DNA of 38,960 nt from an uncultured Clostridia bacterium (GCA_945828095.1 CALZOZ010000011.1:1-38960); one strand, 5' to 3'. Shown: positions 8,068 to 17,376, numbered from the stretch's first letter. The notes: generated by a model from the sequence alone, not told the origin. Program-made: numbers and translations.

Positions 8068-10179
8068 ATGTGTGAAATTATATCTTTGAAGGAAATGCAG
8101 CCGGGACAGAGGGCGTATGTAAAAAAACTGCTTGCATCCGGCTCAATAAGGCGTAGGCTGCTTGATATAGGTCTGGTGGAAGGCACAGAAATTAAATGTG
8201 TCGGAAAAAGTCCGGCGGGAGACCCGTCAGCGTTTTACATAAGAGGAGCTGTAATTGCCATCAGGTCAGAGGACAGCAGAAATGTTATTGCCGAGCTGAT
8301 AGAAGAAGGAAACCAATGTAATGAAAGGGAACCAGGAACAAAAGTCATAGCCCTGGCAGGGAATCCCAATGTGGGGAAATCCACGGTTTTCAACGGTCTT
8401 ACAGGATTGAAACAGCACACAGGAAACTGGCCGGGAAAAACGGTGTCAAGTGCCAGAGGCTTTTGCCGCACCGGAAGGCATCACCTTGAACTGGTAGATA
8501 TACCGGGAACATATTCTTTAATGGCCCATTCCAGGGAGGAGGAAGTGGCCCGGGACTTTCTTGAGTCAGGGGAGGCGGATGCCGCCATAGTTATATGTGA
8601 TGCCACATGTTTGGAGCGAAACCTGAACCTGGCTCTTCAAATAATGGAAATATGTCCAAAGGTCGTACTTTGCGTAAACCTTATGGACGAGGCTGAGAAA
8701 AGGGGTATAGAAATTGATATCCCTTTAATTTCAGAAAGATTGGGTATTCCTGTGGTGGGAATAACAGCCCGAAAAAAAGCTACCCTTAAAGCATTGACCG
8801 ATGCCGTCGACAAGCTTCTTGACACTGAGAAATGTCAATGCTGCACGATTTCATCCGATCTGGCGGGAACCGAGCAGGAAAGGGAGGACAGAAAAGTAAC
8901 AGAACTTGTTAAAACGGCAGAGAAAATATGCGAAGGAGCAATTTCATACGAAAAGGCTCATGATCTAAGAGACAGAAGGCTGGATAGAATATTTACAGGA
9001 AAGGTGTGGGCCTATCCGGTAATGCTTCTCATGTTGGCTCTTATTCTATGGATTACAATAGTGGGAGCTAATTATCCTTCAGAGCTTTTGTCGACCGGCT
9101 TTGCAAAGCTGCAGGTGAAGCTGACAGCGCTCTTTCAGGCTGCAGGCGCACCTGCCTGGCTTCACGACATGCTGATACTGGGCGTTTATCGTGTCCTTGC
9201 GTGGGTTGTGTCTGTAATGCTCCCTCCTATGGCCATCTTTTTCCCGCTGTTTACCATCTTGGAAGATGCAGGCTATCTGCCGAGAATTGCCTATAATATG
9301 GATAAGGCCTTCAAGTGCTGCGGAGCATGCGGGAAACAGGCATTGACAACATGCATGGGATTTGGCTGCAATGCAGTTGGTGTTATGGGATGCCGCATAA
9401 TTGATTCCCCTCGGGAAAGACTTCTGGCAATACTGACAAACAATTTCGTTCCATGCAACGGCAGGTTCTCAGCTTTGATAGCTATAATAGCTATGTTTTT
9501 TGCCTCGGGCAGTATTTCGGGAGACTTTGGGGCAGCTTTAATTCTTACGCTGCTCATAGTGTGCGGAATATCCGCGGCACTGGCTGCCACTGCACTGCTG
9601 TCCAAAACTCTGCTGAAGGGAATGCCTTCATCCTTCACATTGGAACTGCCGCCATACAGACGGCCTCAGTTCGGTAAGGTAATCGTAAGGTCAATTCTTG
9701 ACAGAACTATTTTTGTGCTGGCAAGGGCCGCGGCGGCGGCAGCTCCTGCAGGACTTATAGTTTGGATTCTTGCAAACACTGTAATAGGTGATATGAGTAT
9801 CCTTGACAGAATGGTCTGTCTGCTGGAGCCTGCGGGCAGTTTGATGGGCCTTGACGGAGCCATACTGACTGCATTTATTTTAGGCCTTCCTGCTAATGAA
9901 ATCGTAATTCCTATTACAATAATGATTTATACCTCTCAGGGAAGTCTGGCAGACCTGGGCAGTCTGGCGGAAATGCAGCAGCTTTTTATAGAAAACGGCT
10001 GGACCTGGGTTACTGCGGTGTGCACTATGATGTTTTTCCTGATGCACTGGCCGTGTGCCACCACGCTTCTGACCATAAAAAAGGAGACGGGAAGCATAAA
10101 ATGGACTTTGATGGCTGCCCTGATTCCAACCATTTTTGGATTTATTGTATGCAGCCTTATAGCCCTTGTTTTCCAATAA
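8068..10179 (+). CDS. feoB: Ferrous iron transporter, FeoA-FeoB fusion
   Basis: A 703-residue protein. Residues 1-80 are a FeoA (SH3-like) domain (LKEMQPGQRAYVKKLLASG). The FeoB G-protein domain follows with G1 GNPNVGKST, G3 DIPGTYS and G4 NLMDE. The C-terminal half is the membrane channel with two Gate-type segments; CGACGKQALTTCMGFGCNAVG is the conserved Cys-containing region. It imports Fe(II) across the cytoplasmic membrane. ATG 8068 is preferred over the upstream in-frame ATG 8017 because AAGGA lies 8 bp before it and FeoA proteins begin here. Fusions of FeoA to FeoB are known in several anaerobes. No Fur box was recognised. Confidence 0.93.
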   Translation: MCEIISLKEMQPGQRAYVKKLLASGSIRRRLLDIGLVEGTEIKCVGKSPAGDPSAFYIRGAVIAIRSEDSRNVIAELIEEGNQCNEREPGTKVIALAGNPNVGKSTVFNGLTGLKQHTGNWPGKTVSSARGFCRTGRHHLELVDIPGTYSLMAHSREEEVARDFLESGEADAAIVICDATCLERNLNLALQIMEICPKVVLCVNLMDEAEKRGIEIDIPLISERLGIPVVGITARKKATLKALTDAVDKLLDTEKCQCCTISSDLAGTEQEREDRKVTELVKTAEKICEGAISYEKAHDLRDRRLDRIFTGKVWAYPVMLLMLALILWITIVGANYPSELLSTGFAKLQVKLTALFQAAGAPAWLHDMLILGVYRVLAWVVSVMLPPMAIFFPLFTILEDAGYLPRIAYNMDKAFKCCGACGKQALTTCMGFGCNAVGVMGCRIIDSPRERLLAILTNNFVPCNGRFSALIAIIAMFFASGSISGDFGAALILTLLIVCGISAALAATALLSKTLLKGMPSSFTLELPPYRRPQFGKVIVRSILDRTIFVLARAAAAAAPAGLIVWILANTVIGDMSILDRMVCLLEPAGSLMGLDGAILTAFILGLPANEIVIPITIMIYTSQGSLADLGSLAEMQQLFIENGWTWVTAVCTMMFFLMHWPCATTLLTIKKETGSIKWTLMAALIPTIFGFIVCSLIALVFQ

Positions 10180-10232
10180 TTTTTTCCCTCTGAAATAAAA
10201 ATAAAAATCTGCAAATACTGTCATATAGGGGG

Positions 10233-10261
10233 TTGAAAAATATCTGTAATGAATTTATAAT
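10233..10261 (+). promoter_or_regulatory. Sigma-A type promoter of the antiporter operon
   Basis: TTGAAA at 10233-10238, 17 bp, TATAAT at 10256-10261, 39 bp before the start codon. Confidence 0.8.
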
Positions 10262-10300
10262 AGGATACGTTGCACATTTTTAAAGTAAGGGGGTTTGTAA

Positions 10301-11479
10301 ATGGAAAGTTACGTTTTTCTATTAAGTATTGCTGTAATACTTCTATCTACTAAGATTCTCGGAGATGCTACCAACAAAGTAAATCTGACACAGGTGGTAG
10401 GCGCTTTACTGGCAGGTGTACTGCTGGGGCCATCATGCCTGAGACTTATTACGGAGACTGACTTTATAGCCAAGACCGCAGAAATCGGCGTAATACTGCT
10501 GATGTTTACTGCAGGACTTGATACTGATATACAGGAAATGAAAAAAAACAGCGTGGCCTGCTTTGTGATAGCTTCCATAGGCGTACTGGTACCTTTGCTT
10601 GGCGGCACAGCATGCTACTACTTTTTCTTCATTCCGGGATCCACAAGCTACAATGAGATTCTCAAGGCAGTATTTGTAGGTGTTATCCTTACAGCAACAT
10701 CTGTAAGCATTACCGTAGAGGCTCTTCGTGAGATGGGAAAATTGGAGGGAAAAGTTGGAAACGCAATTCTTGGAGCTGCGGTAATCGATGATATCATAGG
10801 AATAATAGTACTGACAGTAGTAATAAGTATGAAGGATACCAGCGTATCCATATCCGCTATTATGATAAAGATTCTTCTTTATGCAGTGATAATGATCGTT
10901 CTCGGATATCTCCTTAACAGATTCCAGGAGCCTATCGACAAGAACCTTGGAAAGAGAAGAATTACCACATATATAGTTGCGGCATGTTTTATAGTCTCAT
11001 ATGTTACTGAGACATTCTTTGGAATTGCAGATATTACGGGAGCATACCTTTTAGGACTATTCTTCTCACAGCACAGAGTGAAAAAAGAAATTGCAAGAAA
11101 GATTACAGTTCCTTCATATCTGTTTTTCTCGCCAATATTCTTCGCCAGTGTGGGACTTAAGGTGGAGCTTGGCGGACTGACAGGAAAGCTGATGATATTT
11201 TCTCTGATTCTGCTGGTTGTGGCTGTTCTTACTAAAATTTTAGGCTGTGGCCTCGGAGCTAAAATATGCGGCTTTAACGGTAAAGAAGCACTTCAGGTCG
11301 GTGTCGGAATGGTTTCACGAGGCGAGGTTGCTCTTATCATAGCACAGAAGGGATTTGCTGTAGGACTGATATCAGCTGATATGTTCCCTCCAATTGTTCT
11401 TGTTGTAATAGCAACGACTATAATAACACCTGTTGTCCTTAGAAAAATTATGAATGACAGCGATGGAGGTTCCAAATGA
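10301..11479 (+). CDS. Cation:proton antiporter (CPA2/KefB-like)
   Basis: A 392-residue membrane protein with about 11-12 hydrophobic segments over its whole length. It is typical of the Na+/H+ exchanger domain of the CPA2 family. The segment GVILTATSVSITVEAL followed by GNAILGAAVIDDIIGIIVL carries the paired Asp residues (DD) that bind cations in the family. There is no C-terminal TrkA-N domain as in KefB/KefC, so it resembles the short NapA/GerN type. Sodium or potassium exchange cannot be told apart from sequence. Good ribosome site AAGGGGG before ATG. It overlaps the next gene by ATGA. Confidence 0.85.
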   Translation: MESYVFLLSIAVILLSTKILGDATNKVNLTQVVGALLAGVLLGPSCLRLITETDFIAKTAEIGVILLMFTAGLDTDIQEMKKNSVACFVIASIGVLVPLLGGTACYYFFFIPGSTSYNEILKAVFVGVILTATSVSITVEALREMGKLEGKVGNAILGAAVIDDIIGIIVLTVVISMKDTSVSISAIMIKILLYAVIMIVLGYLLNRFQEPIDKNLGKRRITTYIVAACFIVSYVTETFFGIADITGAYLLGLFFSQHRVKKEIARKITVPSYLFFSPIFFASVGLKVELGGLTGKLMIFSLILLVVAVLTKILGCGLGAKICGFNGKEALQVGVGMVSRGEVALIIAQKGFAVGLISADMFPPIVLVVIATTIITPVVLRKIMNDSDGGSK

Positions 11480-12246
11480 AGGAAACAATGAATGAAACCA
11501 TAGAACTTCTCATGAGTCACAGCTCCTGCAGAAGCTTTCTTGATAAACCTGTTCCGGAGGATGTGGCGGACACGATTATTCAGTGTGCTCAGCATTCACC
11601 AACTTCCAGCTACCTGCAGGCTTACACCATAATAAAGGTGGAAGATAATGAAAAAAGAAGGGCGCTGGCTGAATTTGCCGGCGGACAGGAATGGGTGGAA
11701 AAAGCAGGTCTTGCCCTGCTTTTCTGCGCTGACCTTCACAGGCTGGATGTGATGCTTGATGTGAAGGATAAAAATGTTCTTCATAACGAGGAACTTTATA
11801 CCGTTGCTGTTACCGATGCGGCTCTCGCATCTTCAAGGGCGCTTGTCGCTGCACAGGCTTTGGGACTGGGCGGAGTATTCGTAGGCGGAGTGAGGAACGA
11901 AACTGAAAAGATGGCTGAGCTCTTTCAGCTGCCGGAGATGGTTTTCCCGATGTATGTTGTCTGCATGGGATATCCTGCCGAGGTGCCGCCGCAGAGACCG
12001 AGAATGGATAAAAGCCTGATTTCATCGGTTGATGGCTACCCTAATATTAAAGGTCCTGAGCAGCTTGATAATTATGAGAAGGCTGTTTCGGAGTACTTTC
12101 TGAACATTACAAACGGGAGAAGCGGACGAGGCTGGATTGCCAGATCAGAGTACGCAATCTCAAAAAAGCCTCGATACAGCGTAGGAGAATTTCTTCATAA
12201 AGCCGGCTTTATGACAGCCTCAGGCCCTGATGAGAAATCTGAATAA
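11476..12246 (+). CDS. Nitroreductase family FMN oxidoreductase
   Basis: A 256-residue protein of the NfsA/NfrA flavin reductase group. The N-terminus LMSHSSCRSFLDKPVPEDVADTIIQCAQHSPTSSYLQAY contains the arginine-serine FMN-binding motif. AAQALGLGGVFVGGVRN near residues 127-143 is the second FMN contact. Such enzymes use NAD(P)H to reduce flavins, quinones or nitro compounds. ATG 11476 overlaps the antiporter TGA, with GGAGGT at 11465-11470, so the two are cotranscribed and coupled. The physiological substrate is unknown. Confidence 0.85.
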   Translation: MKETMNETIELLMSHSSCRSFLDKPVPEDVADTIIQCAQHSPTSSYLQAYTIIKVEDNEKRRALAEFAGGQEWVEKAGLALLFCADLHRLDVMLDVKDKNVLHNEELYTVAVTDAALASSRALVAAQALGLGGVFVGGVRNETEKMAELFQLPEMVFPMYVVCMGYPAEVPPQRPRMDKSLISSVDGYPNIKGPEQLDNYEKAVSEYFLNITNGRSGRGWIARSEYAISKKPRYSVGEFLHKAGFMTASGPDEKSE

Positions 12247-12254
12247 CAAAAACT

Positions 12255-12283
12255 AAACTGCGATTTTATACCGCAGTTTTTTT
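12255..12283 (+). terminator. Terminator after nitroreductase
   Basis: AAACTGCG (12255-12262), 9-nt loop, CGCAGTTT (12272-12279), followed by TTTTT. Confidence 0.85.
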
Positions 12284-12319
12284 GTGGAAAAAACTGCCCT
12301 TATATGATAAAATACCAGT

Positions 12320-13159
12320 ATGATTGATAACAAAAACGCAGAAAAAAATAGACTGAAGCAAAAAAGGCTTTTCCTTCTTGATATGGACGGGACCCTGTAT
12401 CTGGATGACAGACTCTTTGACGGAGCGGCAGAGTTCCTGGCTGACATAAAAAAGTCCGGGGGAAGATACGTTTTCCTGACCAACAATTCCTCAAGAGGAG
12501 TGGAAAGTTACATAGAAAAGATGATAGGGCTTGGAGTTCCTGCAGAGGCGGAGGACTTTATAACATCGGTGGATGCGCTTATTTATCGTCTGCGAAAGGA
12601 GTACGGACAAGACGCTCTTACACGAAAGATGTACATAATGGGTACGGAGTCTTTTAAGAGTCAGATGAGGGCCGAAGGTTTTAATATAACCGACATCCTT
12701 GATGATGATATTAAGACGCTGGTCATCGGATTTGACAGGGAGCTGACTTTTTCCAAGCTTGAGGATGCCTGCGTGCTGCTGGGCAGGGGAGTGGACTATT
12801 TTGCCACCAATCCCGACTGGGTATGTCCTACTGAATATGGATATGTGCCTGATTGCGGATCATTTGCATTCATGCTGGAAAAGGCAACGGGCAGGAAACC
12901 TGAATTCGTAGGAAAGCCGGAGCCTCAGATGGCATATCTTGCAATGGAGAGATTCGGTTTTTCCGGGGAGCAGACATTACTGGCAGGAGACAGATTATAT
13001 ACCGATATCGCCTGTGGCAAGAATGCGGGAGTAGATACAGCCTTTGTTCTTTCCGGTGAAGGCACATTGAAGGATATTGAGGAGACCGGTATTGAGCCTG
13101 AGTACATATTTGAAGGTGTAGGGCAGATATCGGATGTGATTTTCGGAGGTAAAAAATGA
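12320..13159 (+). CDS. HAD-IIA family sugar/glycerol phosphatase (NagD-like)
   Basis: A 279-residue haloacid-dehalogenase phosphatase. Motif I is DMDGT (Asp21 nucleophile, Asp23 acid/base), motif II is TNNSSR, motif III lysine is in GKPEP, and motif IV is LLAGDRLYTDIACGKNAG. The large C2 cap between motifs II and III defines subfamily IIA, which includes NagD, AraL, PGP and glycerol-3-phosphate phosphatases. It heads an operon with a transporter and a glycerophosphodiesterase, so a glycerol phosphate substrate is plausible but unproven. There is no ribosome site before ATG 12320; a TATGAT box at 12303-12308 is only 11 bp upstream, so the transcript may be nearly leaderless. Confidence 0.85.
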   Translation: MIDNKNAEKNRLKQKRLFLLDMDGTLYLDDRLFDGAAEFLADIKKSGGRYVFLTNNSSRGVESYIEKMIGLGVPAEAEDFITSVDALIYRLRKEYGQDALTRKMYIMGTESFKSQMRAEGFNITDILDDDIKTLVIGFDRELTFSKLEDACVLLGRGVDYFATNPDWVCPTEYGYVPDCGSFAFMLEKATGRKPEFVGKPEPQMAYLAMERFGFSGEQTLLAGDRLYTDIACGKNAGVDTAFVLSGEGTLKDIEETGIEPEYIFEGVGQISDVIFGGKK

Positions 13160-14445
13160 AGCTTGATAACAAACGAACCATAACCATAGGTTTTGCATTT
13201 CTGGCAATCAGTGCATTCTGGCAGATGTATGACAACATAATTCCGCTGATATTGAAATATTTCTTCAACATAGGGGATACTCTTTCAGGCGGAATTATGG
13301 CGCTGGATAATATATTTGCCCTGATCATGCTGCCGATTTTCGGCGCGTGGTCCGATAAGGTAAATCATAAGAGAGGCAAAAGGACACCTTTCATTTTTGT
13401 CGGCACTATAATTGTCGTAGCGGCCATGCTGCTTCTGCCTCTTGCGGCTAATACCAGAAATATGGTGCTTTTCGTGGCAGCTCTTTTCGTAACTCTTTTT
13501 GCCATGAGCACCTTCCGTTCTCCGGCTGTTTCACTAATGCCTGATGTGACTCCTAAGCCGCTCCGCTCAAAGGCTAACGCTATAATTAACCTTATGGGAG
13601 CACTGGGCGTTATCTGTGCACTGGCTTTGATAATGTTCCTGGTAGGCGAGGGCAGAACTCCGGACTATGAGCCGCTTTTCATTGCAATTGCAGTGATTAT
13701 GGTGCTTTCGCTGATTATAATTCTTACCAAGGTAGATGAAAATAAATTCGTTGCTGAGAGAATTGCTAAGGAAAAGGAATGGGGTATCGAGGATGAGGAA
13801 GAGATTACCGATGAAAACGGTAACACTACCCTGCCGAAGCCTGTAAAACGAAGCCTTGTATTCCTGTTGCTCTCAGTTGCTTTCTGGTATATGGCATATA
13901 ACGCCGTTACAACCGCCTTTTCCAAGTATGCTACCGAAATGTGGGGCATGGAGGGCGGCGGCTTTGCCGGAGCTCTGATGGTTGCTTCCGTGGGAGCGCT
14001 TATTTCCTTTATTCCTGTAGGAATCATATCCAGCAAAATAGGACGAAAAAAGGTAATTCTCTTCGGCGTTCTGCTGCTTGCTGCAAGCTTTTTATGCGGC
14101 TGCCTGTTCAAGACCCCGAATTTCGGCGTTAACATCGTCTTCCTGCTGGTGGGTATGGCATGGGCTTCTATAAATGTAAACTCATACCCCATGGTTGTGG
14201 AAATGTGTAAAGGCAGCGATATCGGCAAGTTCACTGGAATGTACTATACATTTTCCATGGCGGCACAGGTGCTCACCCCGATTTTATCGGGATTTTTCCT
14301 GGAGCATGTGGGCTACTGGACACTGTTCCCGTACGCAACCGTGTTCTCTGTAATCGCTTTCTTGACAATGCTGAATGTAAAGCACGGAGACAGCAAGCCT
14401 GAGCCACCGAAGGGAAAGCTTGAAGCCTTTGATGTTGAGGACTAG
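13156..14445 (+). CDS. MFS transporter (SLC45/GPH-like)
   Basis: A 429-residue major facilitator with about 12 membrane segments. The cytoplasmic loop between helices 2 and 3 reads AWSDKVNHKRGKRTPFIFVG, close to the D-x(4)-G-R-R/K-x-P pattern of glycoside-cation symporters and SLC45 sugar transporters. A charged loop near residues 195-232 separates the two halves. It overlaps the phosphatase gene by ATGA and is followed after 24 bp by a glycerophosphodiesterase. The substrate may be a sugar or glycerophosphodiester; sequence does not decide. Confidence 0.82.
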   Translation: MKLDNKRTITIGFAFLAISAFWQMYDNIIPLILKYFFNIGDTLSGGIMALDNIFALIMLPIFGAWSDKVNHKRGKRTPFIFVGTIIVVAAMLLLPLAANTRNMVLFVAALFVTLFAMSTFRSPAVSLMPDVTPKPLRSKANAIINLMGALGVICALALIMFLVGEGRTPDYEPLFIAIAVIMVLSLIIILTKVDENKFVAERIAKEKEWGIEDEEEITDENGNTTLPKPVKRSLVFLLLSVAFWYMAYNAVTTAFSKYATEMWGMEGGGFAGALMVASVGALISFIPVGIISSKIGRKKVILFGVLLLAASFLCGCLFKTPNFGVNIVFLLVGMAWASINVNSYPMVVEMCKGSDIGKFTGMYYTFSMAAQVLTPILSGFFLEHVGYWTLFPYATVFSVIAFLTMLNVKHGDSKPEPPKGKLEAFDVED

Positions 14446-14469
14446 ATTAAGAAGAGGAGGGGTATTGGT

Positions 14470-15249
14470 ATGGAAAAGAAACAGATACTTGATGAATTAC
14501 TTACATGGCGCTATGCTCACAGAGGCTTTCATGACAAGCCCACTGTGCCCGAAAACTCCATACTTGCCTTCGGAAGAGCAGCTTCCGAGGGGTTCGGCAT
14601 CGAGCTTGACGTCCATCTGACAAAGGATAAGAAACTGGCGGTCATTCACGACTCAAGTCTCCAAAGGACTTGTGGCATAGACCTGAATATAGAAGAGATC
14701 ACTCTCGAGGAGGCACAGGTGTATTTCCTGGAAAAGAGCGAGGAGGTCATTCCTGAATTTGAGGATGTTTTAGAGGTGGTTTCCGGCAAGGTGCCTCTTA
14801 TTGTAGAAATCAAAAGCGCCGGCGGCAATGACAGGGAGTTGACTGATGCTGTTATGACTGCCCTTGAAGGATATGATGGACTTTACTGCATAGAATCCTT
14901 CAGTCCTTCCGTAGTGGGGTATTTGCGTAAAGCATATCCGGATGTAGTTCGCGGACAGCTGGCGGGGTGTCTCAACAAGAATTTTGACAAGAAAAATGCG
15001 GGTGGTTCAGGTGGCGAACCGACCCTCACCAGACTGCAGGATTTTCTGCTTAAGAACCTCTGGGTAAATATAGCAGGCAGGCCGGACTTCGTGGCATATT
15101 GCTATGAGGACAGGGATATGAGAGCCTTTGTAAACTTCAAGGGAGCCAAATTCATGTGGACCATCAAGAGCTATGCAGACCTTAAAATCTGTGAGGAGTC
15201 GGGGGCTGCGGGAATCTTCGAGCAGTTCAACCCGAAGGATTACGAATAA
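14470..15249 (+). CDS. Glycerophosphodiester phosphodiesterase
   Basis: A 259-residue cytoplasmic GDPD-family TIM barrel without a signal peptide. It hydrolyses glycerophosphodiesters to an alcohol and glycerol-3-phosphate. Catalytic and metal residues are His17-Arg18, Glu45, Asp47 and His60 in AHRGFHD, GIELDVHLT and AVIHDSSL; PENS at 27-30 is also conserved. AGGAGGGG precedes ATG 14470. It is the last gene of the phosphatase-MFS-GDPD operon, which could take up, cut and dephosphorylate lipid head-group material. Confidence 0.92.
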   Translation: MEKKQILDELLTWRYAHRGFHDKPTVPENSILAFGRAASEGFGIELDVHLTKDKKLAVIHDSSLQRTCGIDLNIEEITLEEAQVYFLEKSEEVIPEFEDVLEVVSGKVPLIVEIKSAGGNDRELTDAVMTALEGYDGLYCIESFSPSVVGYLRKAYPDVVRGQLAGCLNKNFDKKNAGGSGGEPTLTRLQDFLLKNLWVNIAGRPDFVAYCYEDRDMRAFVNFKGAKFMWTIKSYADLKICEESGAAGIFEQFNPKDYE

Positions 15250-15284
15250 GGGCAGTTGAACCTAAAACAAACATCTTGAACTTT

Positions 15285-15330
15285 AAAACTCCACCATTTT
15301 GATATAAAATTGCAAAAATGGTGGAGTTTT
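15285..15330 (+). terminator. 16-bp hairpin after the GDPD gene
   Basis: AAAACTCCACCATTTT (15285-15300) and AAAATGGTGGAGTTTT (15315-15330) are a perfect 16-bp inverted repeat with a 14-nt loop, ending in TTTT. Probably a terminator; because it is symmetrical it could act on both strands. Confidence 0.75.
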
Positions 15331-15445
15331 GTCTGTTTATTATGGGCATAGTAACGGTTTCTGAAATCCACACCTTGCCGAAATGTTGAAATTTCAATGT
15401 TTTACATATTATCACATTGGCACGTGAAGGTGGCGCTGATGAGAT

Positions 15446-15487
15446 TTTTCCACCAAAACAAGCAAAAACGTCAAAAATGGTGGAAAA
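15446..15487 (+). repeat. Second TCCACC hairpin before ade
   Basis: TTTTCCACCA (15446-15455) pairs perfectly with TGGTGGAAAA (15478-15487). It reuses the 13-mer CAAAAATGGTGGA (15472-15484) also found in the terminator upstream at 15313-15325. It lies 18 bp before the -35 box of ade and could be an operator or a partial duplication. The rest of the gap holds nothing recognised; no purine riboswitch pattern was seen. Confidence 0.4.
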
Positions 15488-15504
15488 GTGTGATACCAAC
15501 CACT

Positions 15505-15533
15505 TTTACCCATAGACATTTATGTGTTATAAT
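15505..15533 (+). promoter_or_regulatory. Promoter of ade
   Basis: TTTACC at 15505-15510, 17 bp, TATAAT at 15528-15533, 61 bp before the start codon. Confidence 0.65.
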
Positions 15534-15594
15534 GCTTCTAATATTATACGACACTTTCCAAGCAATGAAAATACAGCATAAAACGAGGTGACAT

Positions 15595-17286
15595 ATGAAA
15601 CTACTTTTAAAAAATGCGCAGATAGTCAATGTGTTTACGGACAGGCTCGAAGAAGCAAATATTCTTATTGATGGTGAAAAAATCATAGGAGTGGGTCAGT
15701 ATAAAGATGAGGATGCTGATACGGTCAGAGACCTTTCGGGCAAAATAATATGCCCCGGATTCATAGATGGTCATATCCATATAGAGAGCACCATGCTCAC
15801 ACCTCCTGAGCTGGCTAGAGTTTGCCTGCCGTGCGGAACTACGGCAATAGTGGCTGATCCTCACGAAATTGCCAATGTGTGCGGACTTTCCGGTATTGTA
15901 TACATGCTTGACTCTAGCGAAGATCTGCCGCTTTCTGTATATATTATGCTGCCTTCATGTGTGCCATCAACACCTTTTGATGAGACGGGAGCAGTGCTGG
16001 AGGCGGAAGAGCTCCATGTTTTATATAACCATCCGAGGGTGCTTGGACTGGGAGAAATGATGAATTATCCCGGCGTACTGGCAGATGATACTAAGGTGAT
16101 GCAGAAAATTTCAGAGGCTCAGACCTTGGGAAAGCTGGTAAACGGACATGCTCCGCTGCTGAGCGGAAGAGGGCTTGATAAATATATCGCGGCAGGTATC
16201 AGCGATGATCATGAATGCAGCACTGCTGAGGAAGCCATGGAACGTATAGCCAAAGGTCAGCATGTTATGATACGACAGGGAACGGCAGCACAGAATCTTG
16301 ATGCTCTGCTGCCTTTGTTTGATGAGCCATGGTCCAGAAGATGCATGCTGGTGACAGATGATCGACACCCGGCAGATCTGATGAAGGAAGGCCACATTGA
16401 CAACATTATACGCAGTGCAGTCAAAGCGGGTAAATCGCCTTTGACAGCAATCAGAATGGCCACACTGCAGGCTGCAGAGTATTTTGGAATCAGAAATATG
16501 GGGGCTGTAGCACCGGGATACATTGCAGATATTCTGGTATTGGACAATCTGGAAACCGTGAAGGTGCGTGATGTATATTGCAGGGGACAGCTGGCTGTTT
16601 CCAACGGAAAAGTAATAGACTTAAAGAAGGCGGAGATACGAAGTGACATACGTAAAACTGTACGGAATTCTTTCTATCTCGATGAACTTTCTGCGTCAGA
16701 TTTTCATATAAAGCCTGAGGGCAGAAGATGCCGAGTAATAAAAATACGTCCTAGTCAGCTCCTAACTGATGAATGGATTACTGAAATTGATTTCAGCAGA
16801 GAGAACGGCATAGATGTGGAAAGAGATATTTTAAAACTGGCAGTTATAGAGCGCCATCTTAACACAGGGCATAAAGGACTTGGATTTATATCCGGCGCAG
16901 GGCTCAAGAAAGGGGCCATTGCTTCGTCTGTGGCTCATGATGCTCACAATCTCATAGTCATAGGCACCAATGACAGAGATATGGCAATTGCGGCCAACAG
17001 GATACGCTCATTGGGCGGCGGAAATGCTGTAGTGGCAGACGGTGAGCTCATAGCAGAAATGCCACTTCCGGAGGCGGGCTTGATGAGTGATCTTTCAGCG
17101 GCTGAGACAGCGGCTCAGAATGAGGCGGTAAGGCTGGCGGTTCACGCACTGGGAGCTTCCGATGAGATTGAGCCTTTTATGAACATGGCTTTTCTTAGTC
17201 TACCGGTAATACCGTATATCAAGATGACAACATTGGGCCTTGTAGATGTGGACGGACAGAAACTTGTGCCGCTGTTTGCGGATTAA
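15595..17286 (+). CDS. ade: Adenine deaminase
   Basis: A 563-residue enzyme of the bacterial Ade type that converts adenine to hypoxanthine and ammonia for purine salvage. The amidohydrolase barrel shows the metal motif GFIDGHIHIESTM near residues 53-65, DPHEIANVCG near 84-93, GHAPLL and DDRHP for further metal ligands. The C-terminal adenine deaminase domain (residues about 380-560) ends normally with FLSLPVIPYIKMTTLGLVDV. Length and domains fit the family. GAGGTG precedes ATG 15595. A bidirectional terminator follows. Confidence 0.95.
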   Translation: MKLLLKNAQIVNVFTDRLEEANILIDGEKIIGVGQYKDEDADTVRDLSGKIICPGFIDGHIHIESTMLTPPELARVCLPCGTTAIVADPHEIANVCGLSGIVYMLDSSEDLPLSVYIMLPSCVPSTPFDETGAVLEAEELHVLYNHPRVLGLGEMMNYPGVLADDTKVMQKISEAQTLGKLVNGHAPLLSGRGLDKYIAAGISDDHECSTAEEAMERIAKGQHVMIRQGTAAQNLDALLPLFDEPWSRRCMLVTDDRHPADLMKEGHIDNIIRSAVKAGKSPLTAIRMATLQAAEYFGIRNMGAVAPGYIADILVLDNLETVKVRDVYCRGQLAVSNGKVIDLKKAEIRSDIRKTVRNSFYLDELSASDFHIKPEGRRCRVIKIRPSQLLTDEWITEIDFSRENGIDVERDILKLAVIERHLNTGHKGLGFISGAGLKKGAIASSVAHDAHNLIVIGTNDRDMAIAANRIRSLGGGNAVVADGELIAEMPLPEAGLMSDLSAAETAAQNEAVRLAVHALGASDEIEPFMNMAFLSLPVIPYIKMTTLGLVDVDGQKLVPLFAD

Positions 17287-17290
17287 ATAA

Positions 17291-17348
17291 AAAAGGCTAT
17301 GTATCGGTAAATGAGGTGCCTTCAAATCGGAACGATACACAGCCTTTT
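17291..17348. terminator. Bidirectional terminator between ade and mscL
   Basis: AAAAGGCTATGTATCG (17291-17306) pairs with CGATACACAGCCTTTT (17333-17348) with a single A-C mismatch on plus, which is G-U on minus. The convergent genes ade and mscL share it. Confidence 0.85.
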
Positions 17349-17376
17349 GTTTCTTTTTGCTATCTTCTTCTTTTTG

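Noticed and set aside
13665..14234. Long antisense ORF of 189 codons within the MFS gene
   Set aside because: No ribosome site or recognisable domain; it is a by-product of codon use in a membrane protein gene.
15331..15594. Purine riboswitch before ade
   Set aside because: The conserved three-way junction bases are not present.
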